Part shown: positions 15,664 to 24,098 of the stretch, in pieces
How positions within the stretch are numbered: position 1 is the stretch's first letter
How the letters are laid out: each line of letters opens with the position of its first letter
NCBI GenBank assembly: GCA_002421605.1
Contig: DISJ01000006.1
Span: forward strand, 1 to 64,000
Origin: Rhodobacteraceae bacterium UBA6213
GTDB lineage: Bacteria; Pseudomonadota; Alphaproteobacteria; Rhodobacterales; Rhodobacteraceae
DNA length: 64,000 nt
Direction: 5' to 3'
Program-made: the position numbers and the translations under genes
The notes under the pieces: model-generated
What the model was told of the DNA's origin: nothing
Database searches by the model: none
The model's input: only the letters and a program-made list of their open reading frames with translations

Positions 15664-16827
15664 ATGGCAACCATCACCTGCATCGAAGACCTCAAGCGCC
15701 TGCAACACCGCCGCGTGCCTCGGATGTTTTACGACTATTGCGAAAGCGGCAGCTATACCGAGCAGACCTTTCGCGAAAACACCTCGGATTTTACGCAGAT
15801 CCGCTTGCGCCAGAAGGTCGCGGTCGACATGTCGAACCGCAGCCTAGCGGGCAGCATGATTGGGCAGCCGGTGACAATGCCGGTGGCGTTGGCCCCGGTC
15901 GGCTTTACCGGCATGCAAAGCGCCAATGGCGAGATCAAGGCAGCGCGCGCGGCCGAAGATTTTGGCGTGCCCTTCACGCTTTCGACGATGTCGATCAACT
16001 CGGTCGAGCAGGTCGCGGCGGCAACAAACAAGCCGTTCTGGTTTCAGCTTTATGTGATGCGCGACGAAGATTTCGTTGATGGCATGATCGCGCGGGCCAA
16101 GGTGGCGGGCTGTTCGGCGCTGGTGTTGACGCTGGATCTGCAAATCCTCGGGCAGCGGCACAAAGACCTTAAGAACGGGCTTTCCGCGCCGCCCAAGCTG
16201 ACGCTTTCGACCATGCTGAACCTTGCCACCAAGGTGCGCTGGGGGCTTGGCATGTTGGGTGCGCAAAGCCGCACCTTTGGCAATATCGTGGGCCACGCGA
16301 AGGGCGTGGAAAACATGAGTTCGTTGAACGCCTGGACGAATGAGCAATTTGACCCGCGGCTTGATTGGTCCAAGATCGCGCGTATCCGAGATCAGTGGGG
16401 CGGCAAGCTGATCTTGAAAGGAATTCTTGACGCTGAAGATGCGCGCATTGCCGCCGATTTCGGGGCCGATGCGATCATCGTTTCCAACCACGGCGGGCGC
16501 CAGCTTGATGGCGCGCTGTCGGCCATTCGCAAGCTGCCCGAGATCGTGGCGGCGGTGGGCGACCGTATCGAGGTGCACATGGATAGCGGCATCCGCTCGG
16601 GGCAAGACGTGCTGAAGGCGCTCGCGCTTGGGGCCAAGGGCACCTACATCGGGCGCGCCTATATCTACGGGCTGGGGGCGATGGGGCAAGCGGGCGTGAC
16701 CACAGCGCTTGAGGTTATCCGCAAAGAGTTGGACATCTCATTGGCGCTGTGTGGCGAGCGCGACGTCGCAGCGTTGCGGCGCGAAAACCTGTTGGTGCCC
16801 AAAGGCTTTTTTGACGCCTACGAGTAA
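15664..16827 (+). CDS. lldD: FMN-dependent alpha-hydroxy acid dehydrogenase, L-lactate dehydrogenase type
   Basis: 387-aa member of the FMN-dependent 2-hydroxyacid dehydrogenase family. The catalytic histidine is H276 in SNHGGRQLD; IDSGIRSG-like HMDSGIRSGQDVLKALALGA forms the FMN phosphate site. Likely oxidises L-lactate to pyruvate and passes electrons to the quinone pool at the membrane; other small 2-hydroxyacids are possible. The GAGGAG site fixes the start. A perfect inverted repeat just upstream suggests substrate-responsive repression. Convergent with ruvA, only 3 bp apart. Confidence 0.92.
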   Translation: MATITCIEDLKRLQHRRVPRMFYDYCESGSYTEQTFRENTSDFTQIRLRQKVAVDMSNRSLAGSMIGQPVTMPVALAPVGFTGMQSANGEIKAARAAEDFGVPFTLSTMSINSVEQVAAATNKPFWFQLYVMRDEDFVDGMIARAKVAGCSALVLTLDLQILGQRHKDLKNGLSAPPKLTLSTMLNLATKVRWGLGMLGAQSRTFGNIVGHAKGVENMSSLNAWTNEQFDPRLDWSKIARIRDQWGGKLILKGILDAEDARIAADFGADAIIVSNHGGRQLDGALSAIRKLPEIVAAVGDRIEVHMDSGIRSGQDVLKALALGAKGTYIGRAYIYGLGAMGQAGVTTALEVIRKELDISLALCGERDVAALRRENLLVPKGFFDAYE

Positions 16828-16830
16828 GGC

Positions 16831-17493
16831 TCAGCCCTTCGGCGCAAGCAGGCGAAGCGCGGCGCGGATCAGGCGGGGGGTGTCTACCGCTTCTGGGTTG
16901 GCCGAGGCTTCAGCCACAGCGGCGGCGGCGTCGGTGGCGGAATAGCCGAGGTTGGCAAGTGCGGACATCGCCTCGACCGTGGCCGAGGGTTGCGCCGTGG
17001 CGGCGGGTTTGCGGGGGCCGGGGGTCGTTGCCTCGATCACCACATCGGTGGCGGACAGATCGACGCTGAGCGCGCCACCCATCGACATGACTGCGGGCGC
17101 CTTGCCTTTCAGTTCCAGCACCACGCGCTGCGCGAGTTTCGGCCCGATGCCGGGAGCGGCGCGCACGCTTGCCCAATCGCCCAAGGCAATCGCGCGCCCC
17201 AGCGTATCGGGGCCGAGTGTGCCAAGGATCGACAGCGCCGCCTTGGCCCCCACGCCCTGCACCGAAATCAGCAGCCGGTGCCATTCCTTTTCCTGCAAGG
17301 TGGTAAAACCGAACAGTTGCAACAGGTCTTCGCGCACCAAAAGCTCGGTATAAAGCGCAGCGGCTTGGCCCACCGGGGGCAGGGCGGCAGCGGTGCGGCT
17401 GGATATGTGCACGATATAGCCTACACCGCGCACATCGATCAGCACCTGATCAAGCCCCCGGTGCAATATCACACCCGCGATGCGCCCGATCAT
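16831..17493 (-). CDS. ruvA: Holliday junction branch migration protein RuvA
   Basis: 220-aa DNA-binding subunit of the RuvAB branch-migration motor. The OB-fold start MIGRIAGVILHRG and two helix-hairpin-helix stretches (LISVQGVGAKAALSIL and AAPGIGPKLAQRVVLELK) are clear. The C-terminal RuvB-contact domain (LGYSATDAAAAVAEA) is present. Its start overlaps the ruvC stop as ATGA. The usual downstream partner ruvB is missing: lldD is encoded convergently 3 bp away. Confidence 0.97.
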   Translation of the reverse strand: MIGRIAGVILHRGLDQVLIDVRGVGYIVHISSRTAAALPPVGQAAALYTELLVREDLLQLFGFTTLQEKEWHRLLISVQGVGAKAALSILGTLGPDTLGRAIALGDWASVRAAPGIGPKLAQRVVLELKGKAPAVMSMGGALSVDLSATDVVIEATTPGPRKPAATAQPSATVEAMSALANLGYSATDAAAAVAEASANPEAVDTPRLIRAALRLLAPKG

Positions 17494-17993
17494 GCCACAC
17501 CCCGCATCGCGCGCTGCATTCGCCCCGCGCTTTGCAGATGGTGCGCATGGCAGATCGCTATTGCCAGCGCGTCGGCGGCATCTGGCCCTGCCAGTTCAAC
17601 GCCGGGAAGCTGAAAGCGCACCATATGCGCGACCTGCACCTTGTCGGCGTGGCCTACGCCCACCACCGCCTTTTTCACGGCGTTCGGTGCGTATTCGCCC
17701 ACCGTCAACCCTGCCTGTGCGGGCACCAGCAGCGCAATGCCGCGCGCCTGCCCCAGCTTTAGCGTGGCGACCGCATCTTTGTTGACAAAGGTCTGTTCCA
17801 CCGCCGCCGCCTCGGGGGCATAGCGCGCCACCACTTCGCTTAGCGCAACGTGGAGCGACAGCAGGCGCAGCGCCAGATCATCGCCTTCTGAGTGAATCAC
17901 GCCATTGGCGATGTGGCTAAGGCGCGAGCCCGCCATCTCGATCACACCCCAGCCGAGGTTACGAAGACCGGGGTCTATTCCAATAACACGCAT
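17490..17993 (-). CDS. ruvC: Crossover junction endodeoxyribonuclease RuvC
   Basis: 167-aa Holliday junction resolvase. The RNase H-like fold starts MRVIGIDPGLRNLGWG with the first catalytic Asp in GIDPG; VEQTFVNKD carries the catalytic Glu, and PDAADALAIAICHAH the C-terminal acidic pair. I choose the ATG at 17993, preceded by AGGGCGG, rather than 18020. Overlaps ruvA by 4 bp in the normal ruvC-ruvA order. Confidence 0.96.
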   Translation of the reverse strand: MRVIGIDPGLRNLGWGVIEMAGSRLSHIANGVIHSEGDDLALRLLSLHVALSEVVARYAPEAAAVEQTFVNKDAVATLKLGQARGIALLVPAQAGLTVGEYAPNAVKKAVVGVGHADKVQVAHMVRFQLPGVELAGPDAADALAIAICHAHHLQSAGRMQRAMRGVA

Positions 17994-18194
17994 GCCGCCC
18001 TGCTCTGTTGCTTTTTTCACGCAGTAGCACGAAAAGCGAACATCGCAAAGCCAGAACCGAGTTTCTGCGCTGCAGCAATGAAATTGTCGTTCTGTGTGGT
18101 CCGGCGCAAGAAAACGCTACTTTTCGCCCACGGCCAGACACTTTCCGCTACGATATGCTGGACGCGGCAAGGCACTCTTAAATGCCTGCAAAGC

Positions 18195-18211
18195 CATGCA
18201 AAACTTGCATG
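18195..18211. promoter_or_regulatory. Inverted repeat in the ruvC-DUF1127 intergenic region
   Basis: CATGCAA and TTGCATG form a perfect 7-bp inverted repeat around AAC, about 107 bp before the DUF1127 start. It is the most regular structure in the 324-bp gap 17994-18317, which otherwise holds only the divergent promoters of ruvC and the DUF1127 gene and no open frame I would call. Likely a regulator site; the factor is unknown. Confidence 0.4.
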
Positions 18212-18317
18212 ACGGGGCTGTCTGGGCTGCGCTTGCTAACATAATCCGCCACGACTATGTGCGCCTTCGAAGGGTAGATGCCCTCGAATTGAGCAGAATG
18301 TAAAAGGAACTATTACC

Positions 18318-18512
18318 ATGTCCGCCTTCGACACCAACCGCGTCATGATGCAGCCCCGTCAAATGGGCCTTATCTCGCGCTTCGTAGCCACCGTCGCCGT
18401 CTGGAACGATGCCCGCACCACGCGCAATGAACTTGCCAAGCTGAGCGACCGCGAGCTTGACGATATCGGTCTGACCCGTGGTGACATCGACCGGGTTTCC
18501 GCCCGCCGCTAA
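18318..18512 (+). CDS. DUF1127 domain small protein
   Basis: 64-aa basic protein with the DUF1127 (YjiS-like) motif at its C-terminus: RNELAKLSDRELDDIGLTRGDI. An alphaproteobacterial family of arginine-rich small proteins, some reported to bind RNA or act in stress, phosphate or RNA turnover. The AAAAGGA site precedes the ATG, and a strong intrinsic terminator follows, so it is a one-gene unit. Confidence 0.92.
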   Translation: MSAFDTNRVMMQPRQMGLISRFVATVAVWNDARTTRNELAKLSDRELDDIGLTRGDIDRVSARR

Positions 18513-18544
18513 GTCGAACCGTCTACCGCGGTTCGCACCGCCAA

Positions 18545-18577
18545 AAGGCCGCGCCGATGCATTCGGCGTGGCCTTTT
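18545..18577 (+). terminator. Intrinsic terminator after DUF1127 gene
   Basis: AAGGCCGCGCCGA pairs with TCGGCGTGGCCTT (one G-T pair) around a short loop, followed by a T run. It lies 32 nt after the DUF1127 stop and also borders the 3' end of the convergent small gene at 18595. Confidence 0.85.
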
Positions 18578-18594
18578 TCTTAGCGCAGAAGATG

Positions 18595-18945
18595 TCAGCG
18601 AAGATAGGGGCGAAGCTGTGCTGAAACCATTTGCGTCAGCGCATCAGCGCTTAGCACCCATGCTCCGGCCTGTTCAACCACTGTGCCGTTGCGCAGCAGG
18701 TCAAGACGTTGGTTGTAGGTGTCAGCACCAAGCTGCGCGTGCAGCCCGCCCTTGATTACCAAGAACGAGAGCAGAATGATTGCGAGCGGGCGCAACCAGA
18801 TCATGCGGCGGCGGCGGCGCGGCCTTAGCGCGGCATAGGCCGACCGGCCCAGAGTGCCCACGGCCTCAAACGCACCGCCAGCGAGATTGATACGCTCAAT
18901 GCGTTCAAGCCTCGTATAGAAGTTTTGCAGGTTGTGATCGACCAT
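18595..18945 (-). CDS. Hypothetical single-helix membrane protein
   Basis: 116-aa protein not assigned to a family. A polyarginine stretch (about 42-47) precedes one hydrophobic segment (about 49-66, IWLRPLAIILLSFLVIKGG), giving an N-in topology with about 50 residues outside, including NQRLDLLRNGTVVEQAGAWV. AAAGGTG precedes the ATG. It lies 82 bp after prmA on the same strand and ends at the DUF1127 terminator region. Looks like a conserved alphaproteobacterial envelope protein, but function is unknown. Confidence 0.75.
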   Translation of the reverse strand: MVDHNLQNFYTRLERIERINLAGGAFEAVGTLGRSAYAALRPRRRRRMIWLRPLAIILLSFLVIKGGLHAQLGADTYNQRLDLLRNGTVVEQAGAWVLSADALTQMVSAQLRPYLR

Positions 18946-19027
18946 GACACCTTTTCAGTCACCGCGTTTTGGCGTGACGTCGGGGCAGTATGGCATAGAT
19001 TGCGGCTATGCGACGCAGGAAGTTCGC

Positions 19028-19900
19028 TTACTGTTCTCGAGTCAGAACCAGTGTTGTCCAGTCTGCGTATTCGTTTCTGGAACGTAGCGAAAAGCCAAAC
19101 GATTGGTAGGTTTCAACCACCTCATCGCCTTGTTCATTCAGTATTCCAGAGAGAATCACCAGCCCGCCCACGCGCAAATTCTCCGCCATATCGGGGGCAA
19201 GTGCGATCAGCGGGCCCTTCAGGATATTGGCAAAGACAAGGTCGAAGGGCGCGGCCTGGGCAAGATCGGGGTGCCCGAACCCGGCCGCCTCTAAGCAAAT
19301 TACCCGGTCGGCTAGCCCGTTCGCCTCGACATTGGCGCGCGCGGTGTCAACCGCCACCGGGTCGATATCCGACGCGATCACCCGCCCCGGCCAGATTTTT
19401 GCCGCCGCCATTGCCAGCACCGCCGTGCCACAGCCGATATCGGCCACGTTCTCGGCGCGCCAACCTTCGCGACTAAGGGTATCGAGTGCGGTTAGGCAGC
19501 CGAGCGTGGTGCCGTGGTGGCCGGTGCCAAAGGCCATTGCCGCCTCGATCAACAGCGCTACCGCATCGGGCGGCACTTTGTCGGCATCATGCGCGCCGTA
19601 TACGAAAAAGCGCCCGGCGACCACGGGGCGCAATTCGCGGCGCACATGCGCAACCCAGTCGGTTTCGGGCAGTTCTGATACGGCGAAAGGCTCGGCGCCG
19701 TAGGCTGCGGCAAGCAGCGCCAGAACCACCTCATCGGGGCTTTCAGTATAATAGGCGCCAACCTCCCAACGCTCTGATCCATCCTCGATTTCGCCCACGC
19801 CAACGCCATAGGGCGCGGGATCAAGGCTTTCGAGCCGTTCGCCCAAATCCTCGGCGGTTTCGCGGCTGGCAAGGGTGGTGAAGGCGGTAAAGGTGGGCAT
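19028..19900 (-). CDS. prmA: Ribosomal protein L11 methyltransferase
   Basis: 290-aa S-adenosylmethionine-dependent methyltransferase that trimethylates ribosomal protein L11. The AMAFGTGHHGTT motif and the SAM-binding VADIGCGTAVLAMAAA are characteristic, with FANILKGPL as the NPPF-like catalytic motif. The ATG at 19900 follows AAGGAG; 12 extra upstream codons are not needed. Divergently neighboured by nothing; msrA lies 102 bp upstream on the same strand. Confidence 0.95.
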   Translation of the reverse strand: MPTFTAFTTLASRETAEDLGERLESLDPAPYGVGVGEIEDGSERWEVGAYYTESPDEVVLALLAAAYGAEPFAVSELPETDWVAHVRRELRPVVAGRFFVYGAHDADKVPPDAVALLIEAAMAFGTGHHGTTLGCLTALDTLSREGWRAENVADIGCGTAVLAMAAAKIWPGRVIASDIDPVAVDTARANVEANGLADRVICLEAAGFGHPDLAQAAPFDLVFANILKGPLIALAPDMAENLRVGGLVILSGILNEQGDEVVETYQSFGFSLRSRNEYADWTTLVLTREQ

Positions 19901-20002
19901 GGCGGCTCCTTGGCGGTCGGGCGCAGTAAGAGGCAATTGGGGCGCAGGTCAAGAGTAGGCGCACCGCGCCCGCACACGCGAAGGCATTTTGACGATCGAC
20001 GC

Positions 20003-20641
20003 TTAGGTCTTGAGACCAATCGGGCAGGCGACGCCAGTACCACCAATGCCGCAATAGCCTTGCGGGTTCTTGGCCAGATATTGCTGATGGTAGTCTTCGG
20101 CAAAGTAAAAGCGGGGCGCGGGCAGGATTTCGGTGGTGATCGGCCCGTATCCGGCGGCGGCAAGGCGCGGCGCGTAGGCCGCGCGCGAGGTGGTTGCGGC
20201 CTCGGCCTGTTCGGCGTCATAGGTGTAGATGCCGGAGCGGTATTGCGTGCCCCGATCGCCCCCCTGCCGCATACCTTGCGTCGGATCATGGTTTTCCCAG
20301 AAGGTGGCAAGTAGGGCCGCATAGCTGATCTTTGCAGGATCAAAAGTCAGGCGCACCACTTCGTTATGCCCGGTCATGCCGGTGCAAACCTCTTTGTAGG
20401 TCGGGTTCTCTGTTAGCCCGCCCGCATAGCCGACGGCGGTTAGCCATACCCCCGGCAGTTGCCAGAAAATCCGCTCGACACCCCAAAAGCAGCCCATTCC
20501 GAACATCGCCTGCACCATCCCTGCAGGGGCCGGCGCATCGAGCGGGAAGCCCGAAAGGAAATGCGGCTCGGTAATCGGCATGGGCGTGCTGCGGCCGGTA
20601 AGCGCCTCGGCGGCGGTGGGCAGGCGGTCGGGTCGGTGCAT
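20003..20641 (-). CDS. msrA: Peptide-methionine (S)-S-oxide reductase MsrA
   Basis: 212-aa enzyme that reduces the S-epimer of methionine sulfoxide. The active-site motif GCFWG lies in FGMGCFWGVER, and the C-terminal resolving cysteines are in GYCGIGGTGVACP. An N-terminal extension of about 45 residues is normal for this subgroup. Start at 20641 is preceded by GGGAGAG. Probably cytosolic: no signal peptide. Confidence 0.96.
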   Translation of the reverse strand: MHRPDRLPTAAEALTGRSTPMPITEPHFLSGFPLDAPAPAGMVQAMFGMGCFWGVERIFWQLPGVWLTAVGYAGGLTENPTYKEVCTGMTGHNEVVRLTFDPAKISYAALLATFWENHDPTQGMRQGGDRGTQYRSGIYTYDAEQAEAATTSRAAYAPRLAAAGYGPITTEILPAPRFYFAEDYHQQYLAKNPQGYCGIGGTGVACPIGLKT

Positions 20642-20692
20642 GACGATCTCTCCCTTTGCGCCAAAGATAGGGGGCAAAGCGGAACTTACCAG

Positions 20693-22015
20693 TCAGAGCC
20701 GCGCGCTGAACACCGTCTCGTTACCCTTTTCGGGATGGCGCGGGATCATCAGCGCCAGTGAAAGCGAAACGCCCGCCATACCGGCGGCCAGCAAGAACAC
20801 CGCCGAGGGGTCGGTGACCCAGAGATAACCGAGGGCGGCAGGCAGAGCGACGGCGGCGATGTGGTTGATGGTAAAGGCCACGGCTGCGGTGGGCGCAATA
20901 TCGGCAGGGTCGGCGATTTTCTGGAAATAGGTCTTTAACGCAAAGGCCATCGCAAAAAAGAGATGGTCGGCCACATAAAGGCCAGCAGCAAACAGTGGCC
21001 CCAGATCGAACTGATACAGCGCGCCGTACCCCAGAAACACCGCAGCCAGCCCGGTATATTCGATCATCAAAGCCCGCTTTTCGCCAAAATGCGCGACCAG
21101 GCGGCCCAAAAGCGGCGCCACCACGATATTGGCGGCGTAGTTGATGAGGAAAAGCGAGGTCAGCGCCTGCACGTCAAAGCCGAAACGCTCGACCATCATG
21201 AAGGCCGCAAAGACCACGAAAATCTGGCGCCGCGCGCCCGCCATGAATTGCAGCGCGTAGTAAAGCCAATAGCGGCGGCGCAGCAGCAGCCGCTTGATCT
21301 GCGGATTGGGCGCCTCAAAGCGCGGAAAGGCCAAGGCGGCAAAAACCGCCATCAGCGCGGTGCTGCCCCCGGCAATGCCGAAAACCAGTTCGTAGCTTAG
21401 ATTGAAGCGGTGCCAGGTAAGCACCAGCAACCCGTACGCCAACAGCGACGCGCCTGAAGATACCGCCACGATCCGCCCCAAGCGGCGCGGCGCTTCGGCC
21501 TTTGTAGTCCATTGCAGTTGCAGCGACTGGTTCACCGTTTCGAAATAGTGGAACCCGATCGACGACAGCAGCGTCAGCGTCAGCAACCCCGCAAAGCTGG
21601 GGAAGGCCGCAGTCAGCGCGGTGGCCACGCCCAAAAGCACCAGCGCCGAAAGCGCCAGCACCTGTTCGCGCATCAGCCAAAGCACGACGATCACCCCGAT
21701 CGCCAGAAACCCCGGCACCTCTCGCACCGATTGCAGCCAGCCGATCTCTCGCCCCGTAAAGGCGGCGCGCTCGATGACGAAATTGTTGATCAGCGCCGAC
21801 CATGTGGCGAAGGAAATCGGCTGCGCAGCCGCCATCAGATACAGCAACGCCTCGGGCCGCCGCCAGCGGGGCAGCGACTTGGCCTCTTCCAGCGTGGTGG
21901 CGGTGCGGGCAAACAGCATGGGCGCTTTTGTGGCAGCGAGGCGTAGCAAGCGAAAGGGGGAATCGTGCGTCACGCTTGCGTGATGGCGGGATGAAAAACG
22001 CGGCGGCTGCGTCAT
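20693..22015 (-). CDS. MFS transporter
   Basis: 440-aa major facilitator protein with about 11-12 membrane helices. It starts with a hydrophilic stretch and the segment LEEAKSLPRWRRPEALLYLMAAAQPISF. No substrate-specific motif is recognisable. I take the ATG at 22015, preceded by GAAGG; another possible start at 21919 lacks a ribosome site and one at 22063 overlaps the divergent gene. Ends 51 bp before msrA on the same strand, so they may be cotranscribed. Confidence 0.85.
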   Translation of the reverse strand: MTQPPRFSSRHHASVTHDSPFRLLRLAATKAPMLFARTATTLEEAKSLPRWRRPEALLYLMAAAQPISFATWSALINNFVIERAAFTGREIGWLQSVREVPGFLAIGVIVVLWLMREQVLALSALVLLGVATALTAAFPSFAGLLTLTLLSSIGFHYFETVNQSLQLQWTTKAEAPRRLGRIVAVSSGASLLAYGLLVLTWHRFNLSYELVFGIAGGSTALMAVFAALAFPRFEAPNPQIKRLLLRRRYWLYYALQFMAGARRQIFVVFAAFMMVERFGFDVQALTSLFLINYAANIVVAPLLGRLVAHFGEKRALMIEYTGLAAVFLGYGALYQFDLGPLFAAGLYVADHLFFAMAFALKTYFQKIADPADIAPTAAVAFTINHIAAVALPAALGYLWVTDPSAVFLLAAGMAGVSLSLALMIPRHPEKGNETVFSARL

Positions 22016-22066
22016 TGCCTTCAGGGTGCCGTGGGAGACGGCGCCCGTAACCCAAGGGAGCACGAC

Positions 22067-22447
22067 ATGACCCGCAAGATCACCATCCTCGCCGCCCTTC
22101 TGGCAAGCCTTGCAGCACCTGCGCTGGCAGAGACAGGTATTGGCAGCGCCGATACCAGCCTTGGCAAAGTGTTGGTCGATGCCAATGGCATGACGCTTTA
22201 CAGCTACGATGCCGATGCCGGTGGCATGTCGGCCTGCTACGACACCTGCGCGGCAAACTGGCCACCGCTACTGGCCCCGGCGGGGGCGATGGCCGAGGGC
22301 ACCTTTGGCCTGACCACGCGCACCGACGGTGCGATGCAATGGACCTATGCGGGCAAGCCGCTTTACCTCTGGGTCAAAGATACGAAACCGGGCGATGTGA
22401 CCGGCGACGGCGTCGGTGGAGTGTGGCACATTCTCAAGACCAACTGA
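22067..22447 (+). CDS. Secreted COG4315-type repeat protein
   Basis: 126-aa exported protein. The signal peptide is MTRKITILAALLASLAAPALA with cleavage after ALA. The mature part has the COG4315 (secreted repeat of unknown function) pattern: GMTLYSYDADAGGMSACYDTCAANWPPL and a second unit MQWTYAGKPLYLWVKDTKPGDVTGDG. Two Cys in CYDTC may form a disulfide. AAGGGAG precedes the ATG. It heads an operon with an ECF sigma factor 15 bp downstream and its anti-sigma factor, so it may be both partner and target. Confidence 0.87.
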   Translation: MTRKITILAALLASLAAPALAETGIGSADTSLGKVLVDANGMTLYSYDADAGGMSACYDTCAANWPPLLAPAGAMAEGTFGLTTRTDGAMQWTYAGKPLYLWVKDTKPGDVTGDGVGGVWHILKTN

Positions 22448-22462
22448 CCGCAAGGGGGCGTC

Positions 22463-22987
22463 TTGGGCGCAAGCGTGACCATGCTGGACGAGATCGAGGC
22501 GGCGATACCCTCGCTACGGCGCTATGCCTTTGCGCTGCTGCGCGACCGTGCCGCCGCCGACGATCTGGTGCAGGATTGCCTTGAACGCGCGCTGGCCCGT
22601 CATGCGGGCTGGCGCGGCGAGGGTAGCGTGCGCGCGTGGCTTTACCGCATTCTGCTCAACCTTTACCGCGACGGGCTGCGCCGCCGCCCGGCCGGGGTAC
22701 ATCTGTCGCTGGTCAACTCGGGCGTTGTGGCCGAACTGGCGCGCCCGGGCGCACAGGAAGGGCACATGGCGCTGGCCGAGGTTGCCACGGCTATGGCCAA
22801 GCTGCCCGATGATCAGCGCCAGGCGCTGTTGTTGGTGGCGCTGGAAGGCATGCGGCTGGCCGAGGCGGCGGCAGTGCTGGGTATTGCCGAAGGCACGCTC
22901 GCGTCGCGGTTGGGGCGGGCACGGGCGGCGCTGCGCGCAGCCACGGGGCGCGATGAGAGCCGAAGTGAAAGGACCGCCGAGACATGA
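22463..22987 (+). CDS. ECF-type RNA polymerase sigma factor
   Basis: 174-aa sigma-70 family factor of the extracytoplasmic function type. Region 2 reads RRYAFALLRDRAAADDLVQDCLERAL and region 4 reads LPDDQRQALLLVALEGMRLAEAAAVLGIAEGTLASRLGRAR. The TTG at 22463 has AAGGGGG upstream; an ATG at 22481 is the alternative and loses only six residues. Sandwiched between a secreted protein gene and a coupled membrane anti-sigma gene, suggesting an envelope or oxidative stress regulon. The signal is unknown. Confidence 0.9.
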   Translation: MGASVTMLDEIEAAIPSLRRYAFALLRDRAAADDLVQDCLERALARHAGWRGEGSVRAWLYRILLNLYRDGLRRRPAGVHLSLVNSGVVAELARPGAQEGHMALAEVATAMAKLPDDQRQALLLVALEGMRLAEAAAVLGIAEGTLASRLGRARAALRAATGRDESRSERTAET

Positions 22988-23766
22988 GCGAGCGTAAACC
23001 CGTGGCCGAAGCGGAACTATTGGCATGGCGGCACGGCGCGCTGCCTGCGCGCGAGCGCGAAACACTTGCGGCCCGCATCAAGACCGATCCTGCCGCCACC
23101 GCAACGCTGGCCGAATGGGACCGCCAAGACGCTAGCCTTACCGCGCTATACGGCCCCATCTCCGCCGAACCGTTGCCCGAGGTGATGCGCGCGCAGTTGC
23201 AAGCGGCGTCCGGCAAGACCAACCGCAGCGTGGCCGCGCGCTGGCCAGCGCTCGCCCGCCTTGCCGCGGCGATTGCGCTCGTGGCCATTGGTGCTGCGGG
23301 CGGCTGGGGCGCGGCGCAATTGCGACCAGCCGCCACTGCCGCACCCGGCGCAGCGTTGGCGGCGATCCGCGCGCATCAAACTTTTGCGCTCGAGGTGGCG
23401 CACCCGGTCGAGGTGGCGGCCAGCGACGCCGAGCATCTTACGCGCTGGCTGTCCAATCGCCTTGGCCATTCGATTCAGGCACCCGATTTTGCCACCTTTG
23501 GCTTTGCGCTGCTGGGTGGGCGCATTCTACCGGCTGAAACCGGCACGGCGGCGGTGTTTTTGTATGAAAACGACAGCGGCCAGCGCATCACTCTGTATGC
23601 AAGCCCCGGCGATGGCACCGACGATGCCGCGTTCCGCTTTGTGGAAGCCGGGGCGACGCAAGGCTTCTGGTGGGTCGATAGCGGGCTGCGCTATGCGCTG
23701 GTGGGCGAGGTTGCGCGCGAGGCGCTGCGCGCCATTGCCACCGCAGCGTGGGATCAGTTGATCTAA
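22984..23766 (+). CDS. Membrane-bound anti-sigma factor
   Basis: 260-aa protein overlapping the sigma gene by ATGA, the usual arrangement for an anti-sigma factor. The cytosolic N-terminus (1-85) holds the ASD-like stretch LLAWRHGALPARERETLAARI. One membrane helix is at about 90-108 (LARLAAAIALVAIGAAGGWG), and about 150 residues lie in the periplasm. No HxxxCxxC zinc motif, so it is not a ZAS type. Sequesters the ECF factor until an envelope signal arrives (family knowledge). Confidence 0.88.
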   Translation: MSERKPVAEAELLAWRHGALPARERETLAARIKTDPAATATLAEWDRQDASLTALYGPISAEPLPEVMRAQLQAASGKTNRSVAARWPALARLAAAIALVAIGAAGGWGAAQLRPAATAAPGAALAAIRAHQTFALEVAHPVEVAASDAEHLTRWLSNRLGHSIQAPDFATFGFALLGGRILPAETGTAAVFLYENDSGQRITLYASPGDGTDDAAFRFVEAGATQGFWWVDSGLRYALVGEVAREALRAIATAAWDQLI

Positions 23767-23783
23767 AGCGGCGTCCGACCTCG

Positions 23784-24098
23784 TCAATCACCTCTGCAGC
23801 GCGCGCTGTTGAGCGCTGCCGCCGCCTGAATGAGCGCGATCAACGCCGCTTCGTCGATTGCGTCGCCTTGGCGAAAATCTATTGCACGCCGGATTTTGCC
23901 GTCGAGGCTGGCATTGAAAAGACCGGACGGGTCGGCAAGTGCGGCACCTTTGGCAAAGGTCATCTTGACGGTGTTGCGATAGGTTTCGCCGGTGCAGATC
24001 ATGCCATCGCGATACCAGACCGGAACCCCGCGCCACTTCCACTCCTCAGTCACCTCAGGGCGGGTTTGCCGGACCAAGGCACGCAGCCGCGCCAGCAT
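23784..24098 (-). CDS. DUF1801 domain protein, start codon apparently lost
   Basis: 104 aa from the first ATG, with the DUF1801 signature EEWKWRGVPVW, ICTGETYRNTVKMTFAKGAAL and DPSGLFNASLDGKIRRAIDF. The reading frame continues upstream for 22 codons with typical family sequence (AKSPSDLIDARIAELGDWRGE), but immediately before it stands TGA (24165-24167) and no ATG, GTG or TTG occurs in between. Either the normal start has been lost and a shorter protein is made from 24098, or the gene is decaying. Convergent with the anti-sigma gene. Function of the family is unknown. Confidence 0.75.
   Translation of the reverse strand: MLARLRALVRQTRPEVTEEWKWRGVPVWYRDGMICTGETYRNTVKMTFAKGAALADPSGLFNASLDGKIRRAIDFRQGDAIDEAALIALIQAAAALNSARCRGD

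Noticed and set aside
22040..22066. CGTAACCC as an ECF -35 box before the COG4315 gene
   Set aside because: It lies too close to the ribosome site to leave room for a -10 element.
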